A stretch of DNA of 64,000 nucleotides from Amblyomma americanum (lineage: Eukaryota; Arthropoda; Arachnida; Ixodida; Ixodidae): assembly GCF_052857255.1 (NCBI RefSeq), contig NC_135505.1, positions 132,859,967 through 132,923,966 on the forward strand, given 5' to 3'. The notes beneath the pieces are model-generated. The model was given only the letters and a program-made list of their open reading frames with translations. It was not told the origin of the DNA and searched no databases. Both the position numbers and the translations under genes were made by a program. Shown one piece after another: positions 10,926 through 22,372 of this stretch (the first letter of the stretch is position 1; every line of letters begins with the position of its first letter).

Positions 10926-11210
10926 CTTAAAAAATGGTCTATAGACAGTCTATAGACTCCTTATACACTCTATTGCCTTCCTATACATATTTATTTTTGT
11001 CTATTCATAGTCTGTAGACTGTCTGTAGACTGTCTATAGACGTCTACTAAAAGTGTATCGTCATGAATCTATACATTGTTTATAGACTGTCTAAAGGATT
11101 TGTATTGACTATAGACTGTCTTCTAGGGTTTGTCTATACAGAGTATATGGACGTTATAGACAGAAGTGTATGGACAGTTTGTAGACTGTCCAAAGAAATT
11201 TTTCTAAGGG
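10926..11210 (+). mobile_element. TCTATAGAC palindrome-rich MITE, copy 2
   Basis: Begins CTTAAAAAATGGTCTATAGA and ends TTTTTCTAAGGG, degenerate versions of the CCCTTACAA / TTGTAAGGG ends seen in copy 4. The internal order of motifs matches copies 1, 3 and 4. Confidence 0.75.
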
Positions 11211-11239
11211 TTGCTTCAAAAGAGGTGTCTCGCGCAAGT

Positions 11240-11590
11240 ATTCATAACCAGCAATTCAAAACAAAAGCATTTTTAACGGTAAAGAGTTTATAAACGCTAT
11301 TACATTTTTTTCATATATTGTAAGATTTCGTTACAACGATCAATATATCCGCCGCTCTCCCGTCGGCAGGCTCTCATTTTTTGGTATTAAAGCTTTCGCC
11401 ATCGTCAAAAGCATTCTCCCTTGGTTTTCTATTGCCGTCTTAAATGATGCATGCGAACTATGAGTAAACTTTAAAAGAATGGTCTGGCGATGCATCGTAA
11501 GTATAGACCATTCATTACCTTCAATATTTCCATAAGAGCACTTCACAGTATCGCAATATTCAAATTTTTTATCAAATTATTTGACATAAT
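11240..11590 (+). repeat. Unclassified ~340-bp dispersed repeat, copy 1
   Basis: Shares a collinear series of blocks with 12742-13080 and 40161-40507: CAAAAGCATTTT, GTTTATAAACGC, a TTTTTTTCATATA run, GTAAGATTTC, ATCCGCC, GTCGTCAAAAGCATT-like, ACCATT.ATTACC, TTCAATATTT and CATAA.AG. No coding frame, clear terminal repeats or tail. Probably an old non-autonomous DNA element. Confidence 0.6.
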
Positions 11591-12323
11591 TTAGCTGTTT
11601 TTTCATGAGTCTGAAATAGGCTCCTTACTAAATTAATGCAGTCATGTTTCATTCTGAAAATTTTACATCTTCTCGGGATATTTTGATCTAAAATCGAGGT
11701 AAAAAGAGAAGGGAATACTGACGAATTGTCAGGAAATTTCAAGAAGTAAACATAAGATTAAATAAAAAATTTTCTGCTGCAGATACTTTCGGCTAAAATA
11801 CGGCCAGGTCAAGGCATCAAACTCTGCTCCAAATGCAGAAAACAACTGGACAGAACGACGCAGTCAATGCCAGTGCGCAAAGCCTTTCCTTACGCTCGCC
11901 TTGGAGCCTTTTCGAATACAAGAGTCTACCACTGCTACTAGCCACATGGCTCACGCGCCCTCTTTTTTTAAGTGAGCCGAAAAGATTATTATTGCAAGCA
12001 CGGCGGTCAGCACTGCCACGCCGAGCTGTCTTTTCTCCTCCAGAGTGTTCGAACTGTCAGTGTTTCGTTGCTCGATAAATTATTGACCTTAATTACGACA
12101 GCATTGTCGTTGCGAGCGTTTACGTTGTTTGCCGAGCCTTAATAGAACCAAAAAGTGGCGGTTCGATTTCGCGTTTTTCATCTCGCTCTTTTATATATCG
12201 CGTTTTTTTTGCCTTCGTTTTAGCACTGAGCAAATACACCGCTGTCACCGCTGGCGTCTTTCTCTCAGTATGAGCCTCAGTTATAAGCAAAACGCTGTTC
12301 CTGGCACTCAGTCACATTTTGGC
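11591..12323. other. No recognised feature
   Basis: No supported gene. A short plus frame at 11833-12078 has no motif. Confidence 0.3.
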
Positions 12324-12336
12324 GGCTTACAGCTTT

Positions 12337-12577
12337 TTTTTTGGGGGGGGGGGGGGGGGGTTTAACATCCAAAAGCGACTCAGGCTATGAGGGACGGAGT
12401 AGTGAAGGTCTCCGGAAATTTCGACCACCTGGGGTTCTTTAACGTGCACTGACATCGCACAGTACACGGGCCTCTAGGATTTCGCCTCCATCGAAATTCG
12501 ACCGCCGCGGCCGGGATCGAACCCGAGTCTTTCGGGCCAGCAGCCGAGCGCCGTAACCACTCAGCCACCGAGCGGCA
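12337..12577 (-). mobile_element. SINE family B, full length, with 13-bp target-site duplication
   Basis: Flanked by a perfect direct repeat GGCTTACAGCTTT (12324-12336 and 12578-12590). The tRNA-like head is at the right, with the A-box region near 12550-12572 and the B box GGGTTCGATCCC complement near 12515. The body carries CGACTCAGGCTATGAGGGAC and CGACCACCTGGGGTTCTTTA. The 3' tail, at the left, is a T8G17-like run on the plus strand. Best-preserved family-B copy here. Confidence 0.9.
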
Positions 12578-12741
12578 GGCTTACAGCTTTCGTTGGTGCA
12601 AATATTCTATACTACAACTTCAACTTCATGTTTTTTTCTGCTGCCCCAAGTTAATGTGTCGACGCAAATGACAATTTAACCAATTTGGTAGTAAATACGG
12701 TAATCATGTTGACCTCTGTTGCAAAGGCAACGTACGAACTG

Positions 12742-13080
12742 TGAGTCCACATAGCCAACAATTCTGGACAAAAGCATTTTCGAACGCGAACAGTTTATAA
12801 ACGCAATTTTTTTCATATATGTAAGACTTCACTATAGCAATCAATAGATCCGCCAGGCAGGCTTGAAAATTTTTTTCATATTAACGTTCTTGATGTCGTC
12901 AAAAGCATTCCCCATTGATTTTCAATGGCAGCCTTAACTGCTCGATGTCAGCGACGTGAACACTCTAAAAGAAAGATTTCGCTGCGTATCGGAAGAATGG
13001 ACCATTACCTTCAATATTTGCATAACAGTACCTTAAAATATTTCAATATTCCTCATTTTTGTCCAGGAATGTTGAACATG
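12742..13080 (+). repeat. Unclassified ~340-bp dispersed repeat, copy 2
   Basis: Collinear with copies at 11240 and 40161: AACAATTCTGGACAAAAGCA, CAGTTTATAAACGCAATTTT, CATATATGTAAGACTTCACT, GTCGTCAAAAGCATTCCCC, GACCATTACCTTCAATATTT. It lies only ~1.2 kb from copy 1. Confidence 0.6.
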
Positions 13081-14420
13081 CGCTAGTCTTCTGCGCGCTT
13101 TTTTCTTGTGTTTTGATTGGAAAATGTAATCTGGCTAAATAATGCTTGAAAATAAATTATCAACTCTCTGTTTTTTATACGTCTTTATTTCTGCATAAAA
13201 TAGGCTTAGCCTTGCGGCAGAAATGAGGGGCTTCATGGGGGTGGAGGTGGGGGAGCTCTTTATTTTAAATTTCGTTTTAGGTGCTGATGCCCGCCAAATT
13301 TACTCACGGGTGAGCCCTGCTTCATATACGAGGCGAGACACGGAAATTCAGAGACATGAGCGCAGCGAGTAGTGATTGGCAAATTCTTGCCGCTTAGGCT
13401 TTCCCAAACTTCAACAAACTGCGATGATTAATGCAAAACGTAATTTAAACAAACCAGTACAAAATGTAAGAATTTTCTAAAATCGCACTGTAAAAAAGTA
13501 GCAAAAATAATGATTTTCCAGAAGGAATGCAGCTTCGGCATGGAACATATCTCTGAACTTATCTTACGTAAGAGAGCGCAAAGTATTTCCCCTTCTCTGA
13601 TTCTCACACCTCTCTGGGCAAAATGTCGACTCTCCCAAGCTGAACATCGTCATCCTCTATACTAAAGGAAAGATTTTTTTATCGCAACGCCTACATGGAA
13701 TATTCCAGAACTTCCTGTTGGTTCTCGGCGCCCGTGGAAAAAATCGCACCCTGCTTACACTTGGGTACCCGGAACTCGGGCCAGTTTTCCCAAAAATCTC
13801 CTTTAGAAATTTAGAAACACCGTTATAGTCCGCCCCTTTTGGAATTTCGATCTTAAACCTTTTCGTCTCGTTTTTACGTTCTTTCTTTCTGTCTTTTTCT
13901 TTCTGTCTTTCTTTCTTCCTTTCGTTCTTCCTTTCTCTTTTTCTTCCTTTCATGCTTTCTTTCTTGGTTTGTTTGTTTGGTTGGTTGTTATGTCACCTTA
14001 CCCCAACCGCGCATACATTAACACTCGACATCTTTGCCTAAACTATATGTATCAAGTAAACCAACTGCATTTAGCCTACGTCTGGGCGTCCAAGCGAGTT
14101 TTCTGTACTTTGGAAGGTGCAGTGTTTTTTTTTCTGGATTGCGCCAAATAAAGTACCAACCCGGTGATGTTCGCCACATACGCAGCTCCAGTGCACGCAT
14201 GTAGGATCACTTTAAAAGCTCTACGCGCACCCGATATTCCCCACATCTTATTTGCCTTATTCTAGATGGGTTTTTTCTTTGGAGCCTGCTCCTGCGTACC
14301 TTTTCTCGGGTGCCAGAAATAATGCGAAACCTTCTGAATGGCGAAGAGAGCGCAGGTAAATAGGAGCAGAAATAGGAGCTATTTCACTCCGCTGAGGTGC
14401 GTGAACAAACGTGCTTTTGC
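13081..14420. other. No recognised feature; CT-rich stretch at 13875-13970
   Basis: No supported gene. The interval includes a pyrimidine run (TTTCTTTC/CTTCCTTT) around 13875-13970 and a short GTTT repeat after it. Confidence 0.35.
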
Positions 14421-14431
14421 ATTTATTCTTA

Positions 14432-14753
14432 CCCGCCGCGGTGGCTCAGTGGTTAGAGCCCTCGACTACTGAGCCGGAGTTCCCGGGTTCGAACCCGACC
14501 GCGGCGGCTGCGTTTTTACGGAGGAAAAACGCTAAGGCGCCCGTGTGCTGCGCGATGTCAGTGCACGTTAAAGATCCCCAGGTGGTCGAAATTTTTCCGG
14601 AGCCCTCCACTACGGCACCTATTTCTTCCTTTCCTCTTTCGCTCCCTCCCTTATTCATTCCCATACGGCGCGGTTCAGGTGTCCAACGATATATGAGACA
14701 GATACTGCGCCATTCCCTTTCCCCAAAAACCAATTATTATTATTATTATTATT
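14432..14753 (+). mobile_element. SINE family A, full length, with 11-bp target-site duplication
   Basis: Flanked by ATTTATTCTTA at 14421-14431 and 14754-14764. The head CCGCCGCGGTGGCTCAGTGG (tRNA A box) is at 14433 and the B box GGGTTCGAACCC near 14483. The conserved body follows, then CCCCAAAAACCA and an (ATT)n tail. A reference copy for the family in this window. Confidence 0.95.
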
Positions 14754-14764
14754 ATTTATTCTTA

Positions 14765-15205
14765 AACTGAGTGTGTATTAAGGGCACCGATTTTTTTTTT
14801 TTTCATTGAGTAATGAAGAGTTCACCACTGCTGAGGGTTCGAAGATAGGTGTTTAAAGGATCCCCAAGCACATTAAAACATGTTGTAAGGCAGCCCCTCC
14901 ACCTTATTATGAAGAAATAAAGGAAAGCACTTAGAGCCCGGTAGGCAAATGACAATTATAGCTGATTAATTTTGGTCCAGCCGGTATGTTCGGTAGGCCG
15001 TTTGACAGCAATCTTCGTTCTGTGCCTGAGCCCTCTTTCTAGATCAACTAAGCAGCTTAGATTTGGCCGGAAGCCCTACAATGCGGTGTCATCACTTCTG
15101 AAATGGTCACATAGGTTCTACCTTTTATTTCAGAGCTTCAGAAAGTTCACTGAGCAACCTTGCGCGTTTGTTTGTATTTCTGAAATAGCGCTGCCCAGTC
15201 CAGCA
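14765..15205. other. No recognised feature
   Basis: No gene or shared repeat recognised. Confidence 0.3.
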
Positions 15206-15207
15206 AA

Positions 15208-15475
15208 ACTATATGCTTAGTAAGGAAGTAATTACTCCCTTATTAAAATGTTGGGATTCCCACGAACTTATTCCACTAACAGCTATATGCTTAATGAGGA
15301 AGTATTGATTCCATAGCATCCGGCTGAGCGCAGCCTTGCGGCTGCATAGGATAGCCTTCCTTTGTAGCCGAATTGCTGCGCTGAGCCGGATGCCAAAGAG
15401 TAATTACTACCTTGTGAGATTACTCCAAGTACGGGGAACTCCCTCGTACTCATTTCAATAAAAGCTATGTGTTTT
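15208..15475. repeat. Foldback element with 19-bp inverted core
   Basis: GCATCCGGCTGAGCGCAGC at 15316-15334 pairs with GCTGCGCTGAGCCGGATGC at 15375-15393 (one mismatch). Flanks continue to pair weakly (AGGAAGTATTGATTCC against GTAGTAATTACTC, AGCTATATGC against AAAAGCTAT). A direct repeat of CTATATGCTTA..GAGGAAGTA also occurs at ~15210 and ~15283. Likely a hairpin-type non-autonomous element. Confidence 0.55.
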
Positions 15476-16280
15476 CCACCTTGATCTTTTCGAGGAGCAG
15501 TTAAAGTCGCTCACAGGGACCTGCCCCCTACGATGATCAGTGGCACCCATGAAGTTCAAAATCACTGCAAGGCTAAACGAAGCATTCTCCTCACAATTCA
15601 AGGCATTTTGATCTTCCTTCTGTTTCTACGTCTTCCAGACAGTGGCGGCTTTTTTTCGTAGCTCACATGTTTTTTCCCTGAGCGTTTCCCTGTGTTTGCT
15701 TTCAAAGTAACTGATATGGTTATGGGTGCTACGGTTTGCATGTGTATCTTTTTATACCCTTGTCCCATAGCGAGAATGTGAAAAAGAGAGACATAAATTG
15801 AAGTTGTGACAACTATTCTTCATAAGACACGCTGTGCGGTCAGGTTTCCTTGCCCACAAAACTGAAAACTCCGCTGCGACTAAAGCCGTACTTCTATAAA
15901 GCGAGGCCTCTGTTTACAAACTCTCTGCTCGATTCCGTGACAACGTTTACGCGTCAGTGAATCCAGGCCAAGCGAACGGGACGCTTCGGGTGACGAGAAC
16001 ATCACGCGGACGGAAGCAAACCCAGTCTCTCTGGATCTTGCCGTGACGTCACGCAGTCCTAGCGTGATATTCGCTCGTGCTTGGAAAGGTTCATATCCAT
16101 ACCCCCCTACAGCTCGTGTTAGGCCAGCAGCTCTGTCGACATCGTTCAGCTGATAGCTTCACAGGATCGGGCCAGTGTTGGGCTGTGTGTGTGTGTGGGG
16201 GGGGGGGGGGGGGGGTATGGTGTGGGTACGCTTGTCCATCCAGATAGGCAGTGCGTTGAACTCGTTTCACTTGCTTGCGC
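15476..16280. other. No gene recognised; CRE-like site
   Basis: Mostly featureless, with a palindromic TGACGTCA (CRE-type) at 16044-16051 and a poly-G run with preceding (GT)n at 16184-16215. These lie upstream of the GC-rich block at 16281. Confidence 0.3.
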
Positions 16281-16891
16281 TAATACAACGAAAGCGTCCT
16301 GCACGTGGCTTCTTGGCGCTGAATGACACCACCACGAAGAAAAGGTTGGAGGGTGGGGATGAGGTCAAGAGGTTCAGTTGTCAGGCCCCCTCGCGGTTGC
16401 GAGCGACGTATTCAAAACTGTACAGCGCGCGACGCGCAGTCTCAAGGAGACATTGCGCATTCCTCCCGAAACTGCGGCGGCTGGGCCGGCGTCTGCGCTA
16501 GTAGAGGCGAAGCGCAACGAAAGCGATATATCTTAGCGGTGTTTTGTGCCGGGTTGCCGACAAGGGTAAGGCCGGCGCGCAGTTGCGCGCTCTTGCGAGG
16601 GGATATTCGACACGGGGCCGTGCGAGCGAGCGGGTCTTATCACGCCGCCAGCGCCATTCGGTGGCAACCGGCTCAACATGTGGGTCGGAACGTCCGAGCG
16701 ATATCGTTGGGCCGGTTTTGCTCCCATGTGTATACTGAGATGCGGCACGCGACACGTAACAAGTTTCGTCACCTTGACACAGCACGTGGAGAGGCAATAA
16801 AGCGCGGGTCAGGTTTCCTGCTAAAGAATACCCTGCAGGAATGAAGGAACAACGAGTAAGATGCACACAGACAAGGAAGATGCTGCTCTAG
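16281..16891 (+). other. CpG-rich candidate first exon ending at a splice donor
   Basis: A marked CpG-rich block (GCGCGCGACGCGCAG, GGCCGGCGCGCAGTTGCGCG) followed by CTCTAG|GTAAGC, a strong donor match with GT at 16892. A short frame beginning ATG at 16861 (MHTDKEDAAL) is open into the donor and would splice in phase 1. The longer frame at 16323-16844 has no motif and is likely incidental to high GC. A promoter plus 5' exon of an unseen gene is the best reading, but no downstream exon was identified. Confidence 0.25.
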
Positions 16892-16984
16892 GTAAGCAAT
16901 GCACCTTATTAAGGTTTTTTTGGGTTCTCATCTGTAATCTCTGGCTTTTTACCTAAATTTTATGCTTTCTTATTATATGAACTT

Positions 16985-17125
16985 CCATAAAGTTTGTTTG
17001 TTTTGTTTGTTTGTCTCTGTCCGCCTGCCTGCCTGCCTGCCTGCTTGCATATCTGTTTGCCTGTCTGAATGACTCTGTGTTCGTTCGTTAATTTCTTTAG
17101 TTTGTTTGTTTGTTGCGCAATTTCA
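16985..17125. repeat. GTTT / TGCC simple repeats
   Basis: GTTTGTTTTGTTTGTTTG, then (CTGC)n at about 17022-17045, then GTTTGTTTG again at 17103. Confidence 0.8.
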
Positions 17126-17236
17126 CTTACCTGTTTTTATTCGCCCAAAAAGCTCCACGTGTTCCCAATTTGTGGCAAGCGATTTATCACACAAATATCC
17201 CTGCGTGTTAATATCCTATTAAAGAAAAAAAATGAA

Positions 17237-17542
17237 AATTGGTTTTTGGTGAAAGGAAATGGCGCGGTACCTGTCTCACATCTCGGCGGACACCTGAACC
17301 GCGCCAATAAGGAAAGCGATAAAGGAGGGGCTAAGAGAAGAAATTAAAGAAAGGGGTGCCGTAGTGGAGGGCTCCGGAATAATTTCGACCACCTGGGGAT
17401 CTTTAACGTGCACTGACATCGCACAGCACACGGGCGCCTTTGCGTTTCGCCTCCATCGAAACGCTGCCGCCGCGGCAGAGTTCCAACCCGGGTACTCCGG
17501 ACCAGTAGCCGATCGCCCTAACCACTGAGCCACCGGGGCGGG
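17237..17542 (-). mobile_element. SINE family A, near full length
   Basis: Minus-strand copy from ATTGGTTTTTGG (3' end) to CCACCGGGGCGGG (5' tRNA-like head). Somewhat diverged: the B-box region reads GTTCCAACCC and the GGATAAAGG block is altered. Confidence 0.85.
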
Positions 17543-20115
17543 TTTTGCTAAAGCTCCAAATTCTGTATGGTCACCAAAGCAGCCTAACTAGTTGAGGCAA
17601 TGGAGGCGCGGGAAATTGTAGTTTTAAAGGATGCATGCGTCATGACCACGCCTTATTCTTTTCAGACAAGGAATTGCCCTTCTTCAGTGTGCCTGTCGGA
17701 ATTTGATTCGCATGCTTCTGTTTCTTCTGCAATAGAAAATTTTACTCACGTATTTTACTTCATGAATTACAAGTTTCCAGTGATGGTTTCAATAAATTTC
17801 ACAAGCACAGGCATGTATACAAATTAGAAATAAGCTCTCACTTAATGCGAATTTAGTCCGAGCTAGTGATGAGACGAAAATCACCAAAAAATAGCTGCTT
17901 CCTCGCAGTTAAAAACTTTCATTGCGTGAAAAAACATGTAATTTGTTCAAAGTAAAATACACACGAAAAAAACAGAAGACAAAAGCCCTCTGTCCAGATA
18001 CGTAAATTCCTCCCCCTTTGGCGCTATAGACGGTTGGTTGATGCTTTGGTTGTTCTTCATTGTTTGGTTTCCATGAAGAATTTATCTTACTACTTGGCAG
18101 CGATGTGACAAAGTGTTCTCAAAAACAGGTTGAGCATCTAGTACAACACGTGTACAATGTGCCTTACTGATGCGATTATTCCTTTTCCACTTGTGCTGCA
18201 CATCACAGAACATCTGCTTCGCAGTCAGCAAGCTAATTTACTTTTCTTCAGCGTAAAACCTGAACAATTAATATGAACGACATCTGTCGGCAGGGAAACC
18301 AGGAAGAAAATGAGCCACTATTTATGTTAGTGAAAATCAGTAAATCCCGTTAACTCTGCTTGGGCATCACGGGCACCACTACCAGTTCTTTACAAAAGAG
18401 AAGAGCGAAGAGCAGAGGAGTTTTTTTGTTTAGTTTAGTTTTTGTTTAGCTTTGCGCGCAGTTGGCGGCGTGAGGTCAAGACCCCCTGCCCCTTTGTTCT
18501 CGGGAAAGGTCGGTCGTCAGGCCGCCTCGGAGCGTCAAGGAAGGGTAATTTCCTCTTCTTCGAAGCGAGGCCACTGATGCGAAAGGCGTTCGATTCATTC
18601 TTAAGACTCCGAGACACTAAAACGCTCACAACCGGAACTGCGTGCTTTGCAAATCGGGAAAAACCAAAAATATACATCCGTAAAAGGCGTCCCTGCAAAT
18701 GCCCGTGGTTGGAGCTTTGCGCTGTCTTCACCGCGGAGCTGACCCTATTGACGACTCAATGCTTTACCCCCAAAGAAAACACGTGCCTCAACGGCCTACT
18801 CTCGTGGTGAGTTCATTAGTGCAAGTGGCAGGAACTCACTAATGCAGGGGCTTTCCCTGCTCCTGATGTTGTTATGCGTCGAACCAAGGCTATAGAATGC
18901 TTCTCCTTAACTTCCGTGATAGAGTACAAAAGTATAAGGAACACAAAAGAGATCGTAAAGCCGATGATGGGCATAAGCGGGAAGTTTGTTGGTCACGACA
19001 AGGGCCATATTATCCAGTGACGTCACTCGTTGTTTACGCGAGGACCTGCAGGTGAAGGCTATTAGGTCACCTGCGAAACTACGAACACCGCGGTATGCCC
19101 ACCACTCGAGATTTGGAAAACACGCGCTGTTTCTTATTACTTGTTCGCGTGACTAGCGCCGTTACTTCCTGAAAGCGCACAATGTGAAGAGGAATATAAC
19201 TCCCTCCTCGAAAATATACAATGTGCAGGCAGGTCAGTCGTGAAGGTTTAAACCGAATATGTTTGTGTAGATCATGAAGCGTCCATCTTTTTTCGACCAT
19301 AGTCAGTGACCAGTGAACTTCATCAATCATGAAATTAGTTCGTGCGACAGACGCTCTTAAAACTTGGGGAATGGTGCAGTTTTGAAATGGCCGTAGAGAT
19401 GGCTGTCGTTATTATATTATTCATGAAATATAATTCCTATGCTGTAGTATAAGTGAGCCGGGTCCCTCTTGATAGAAAATTGATAACGATCTTAATAAGA
19501 AGCCGATAACAAGTTTCCTCCAGAGTGTCCAGCGAATAAAAGTGTGCCACTTTTTTGTCCTCCTTTGCCCGAGAACAAATAGGTTCTCTCGGAATTTTTA
19601 AAACATGGTGAAGAACTTGCGTGCTTGAAAATATGCACAGTTTCAAGTTGAGCGAAGTATAGTTCGCTATCAAGGATACGTTGGGCGTATACTTAATTCC
19701 CTTTACTCTAGTAATATTATCAATAGTGTTTCGATGAGCTGTCACCACCATAAAGAGTCCATTTCTTAAAATCGCGTATGTGAAAGAACATACGAATATA
19801 GTCGGCTCCGAAAACCGGGAAGGCCGATTATTGGCTGTTTGCCACAAGTTGCATAGCCAGTTTAACTTAAAACTCAACTTCTCCTCTCCTCCAACTCCAC
19901 CCCCCCCCCCTTATTCCCCTCGCCATGTGCAGAGTAGCCAACCGGGCATTACACGAGGTTGTGCTCTCAGGTTTTCTTATCTGCTCTTTCCTCCTCTTCA
20001 ATCAACGCTTTTTAACGGAGGTGAAACCATCGTTAAAACTGCCATGGTGTGCGCCCTGTGTCGCACAACGTGGGCGACAAAAGAAGGGAAGAAATAAATC
20101 AAAAATTTCCACAGT
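17543..20115. other. No recognised feature
   Basis: About 2.6 kb. A plus frame at 18442-18810 (122 codons) and a minus frame at 19437-19877 (146 codons) show no family motif and no convincing splice context. A vestige of LINE 3' sequence (AGAGTAGCCAACCGGG) appears near 19930. I do not support a gene. Confidence 0.3.
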
Positions 20116-20117
20116 TC

Positions 20118-20235
20118 TTTAGGGTCGATCCCTGCCACTCAACACGAATTCGCGAGTTCGATTCCCTGCAGCAATGGCCACATTTCGATGGACAGTAAAA
20201 GCAAAAATGCAAGCGCACTTTGATTTTAGTGCGCG
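20118..20235 (+). mobile_element. SINE family C fragment (third tRNA-derived family)
   Basis: GCGAGTTCGATTCCCTGCAG gives a tRNA B box near 20152, followed by CACATTTCGATGG and a TTTGATTTTAGTGCGCGTAA block. It resembles the widespread arthropod SINE with CATTTCGATGGAGGCGAAA after the B box, but is diverged and lacks a tail. Confidence 0.45.
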
Positions 20236-21818
20236 TAACATAGCTCGTGTTCAAAACTAATTCAGAGTACTTCGATCACTAGTGCTCGTCCCGTAGTCCG
20301 GGGTGATGTGTTTGTGTCAAAAGCTCATTGGAACTAAATAACTGATTACATGTTCGTTCAGACCTGAAAGTCCACAGACTGCATTTCGTTATAAATGACT
20401 CACATCAACCATCCTCCCCTCCCCCTACACACCAAAAACAAAAATAAAAGTCGACATATGAAGAAATTTGTGCTAGTTCGGGCCTCTCTAATAGTTTAGG
20501 CATGACCTCAACGAGCTCCATAAGCTTAGAACAGGGAGCGTCATAAGCTTAGCACAGGGTAGTAAACAAAGGTCACGACTATTATATAAGCAATGACAAC
20601 ATTGAAAACTGAGATGCCTAAATGCCTTCTTGTTAAAATATCATTTATTAAAGACTCAATACACAGAAAAAAGATATTCACGGAATTGTGCGCTTTCAGG
20701 AAGGAAAAATACAACACAAATATAACTTTAAAAGCTTACACACCAAGACACTATTAAAAACCGATCGGTAGAAACGTAGCTGGTACAAGATGAAATATTG
20801 CTCGTACATGGTAGTATTTCACTTTAAATCCAAGACACGCTCCCCCCCCCCCCTCCCCGCCTTCGCACCCTTTTATATTTGTCTGAAGACTCGATATGTT
20901 CGTAAGAATTGTGAGAGGAAAACGATTACGCCAGCTCTCAGCCCATTATTCCATGCCTTACCGGGTCGTGTGCTGTCAAGCCCGGCACAGGCCACCAAAA
21001 TGTTTATTTGTTCGCATCATTAGGTCCGAGAATCGCCGAGACCTCGGCCGTTCGCAACTACAGAGAACTGCCATACAGTCGGCATCATGAAAATCGATGA
21101 TTTTTCGCTGAGAAACTACCAGCGGGACTCAATCTTAAAACGCTACGCCTCGAATAACCGTCCTCCACCCTTCCCCCCTCCCTTCTACCCCAGATATGTG
21201 GACTCGAATAATAAATCTCCGAATCTCCGCACAGTGTGGTTGTGACAACTCACTATATTTGAAGAACGGAAAGTGGCAAGACTTGTACTGAGCTTCCTGC
21301 AGCCGATATAGCTCAGAACATTAAAATACAAGGGCTAAAAATTTAAAAAAAGAGTGAAAGAGTAGCATAACAAACAAAACCGACACATTGAATTCGGTTC
21401 CAAACCACACTTATTCATACCTTCATCCTATCGAGAGCGCTTTGATGCGCGTTCTCAGAAAGCACGCTTGCTACGTGCAAGAGTATAAACCGGGGAGTTC
21501 AATATGGAAGTTCCTAATAAGCGAGCGCTTCGCTACCGGGCACTCGGCGTAGTAAACTAACGCGCAGGTAATGCGATGCGTGCGGCAAATAATGAGTGAA
21601 AAAAAAAACTAGGTACGACAGTTAGCCTCTAAGAGGCTACCTCGACGGTGATGCCGTACATGTATATAGGTTCGCCTGATTATTAGTCCACTAAGAAGCA
21701 CACGGGGAAATATCCGCCGTTAGGAATGAAAAAAACTCCCAGGCAGGCTGATAAAAGTCGGTGTAGAACGCACACTCGTAATTTGTGAACTAACTCGCCC
21801 TCTGCTGATTTTGTCTGG
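20236..21818. other. No recognised feature
   Basis: No gene or shared repeat. Poly-C runs occur near 20842-20852. Confidence 0.3.
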
Positions 21819-21828
21819 CAGTTTTTTC

Positions 21829-21829
<1 letters not shown>

Positions 21830-21871
<42 letters not shown>

Positions 21872-22178
21872 TGGTTTTTGGGGGGAAAGGAAATGGCGCA
21901 GTATCTGTCTCATATATCGTTGGACACCTGAACCGCGCCGTAAGGTAAGAGATAGAGGAGGGAGTGAAAGAAGAGAGGAACAAATAGGTGCCGTAGTGGA
22001 GGGTCCCGGAATAATTTCGACCACCTGGGATCTTTAACGTGCACTGACATCGCACAGCACACGGGCGCCTTAGCGTTTTTCCTCCATAAAAACGCAGCCG
22101 CCGCGGTCGGGTTCGAACCCGGGAACTCCGGATCAGTAGTCGAGCGCCCTAACCATTGAGCCACCGCGGCGGGTCAAA
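21830..22178 (-). mobile_element. SINE family A, full length, with 11-bp target-site duplication
   Basis: Flanked by CAGTTTTTTCT at 21819-21829 and 22179-22189. The (TAA)n tail at 21830-21870 and GGTTTTTGGGG mark the 3' end. The tRNA-like head ends at GCCACCGCGGCGGG near 22173. Confidence 0.95.
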
Positions 22179-22261
22179 CAGTTTTTTCTTCACTTCCGAC
22201 TTTTCCTGTTTTAAGCACGCTTCCCATTGCTTAACACAAGCGATAGCAGCGTGAGAGATCG

Positions 22262-22372
22262 TCGTAATTATTTATTTGTTTGTTTGTTTGATTTTTGTTT
22301 GTTCCTTTGTGCGTGTGTGTGTTTGCTTGTGTGTTTGTTTCTTTGTTTGTTGCTTTGTTTGTTTTGTTTTGT
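22262..22372. repeat. GTTT-type simple repeat
   Basis: Alternating GTTT and GTGT words over about 110 bases. Confidence 0.8.

Noticed and set aside
14433..14500. tRNA gene at the SINE A heads
   Set aside because: A and B boxes are present, but the sequence recurs as the head of a ~320-bp SINE and does not end as a mature tRNA, so it is a SINE promoter.
16323..16844. 173-codon Arg-rich protein
   Set aside because: High GC gives few stops; no motif, and the minus strand is equally open over the same stretch.
19437..19877. 146-codon minus-strand protein
   Set aside because: Unremarkable composition, no signal or domain, no splice evidence.
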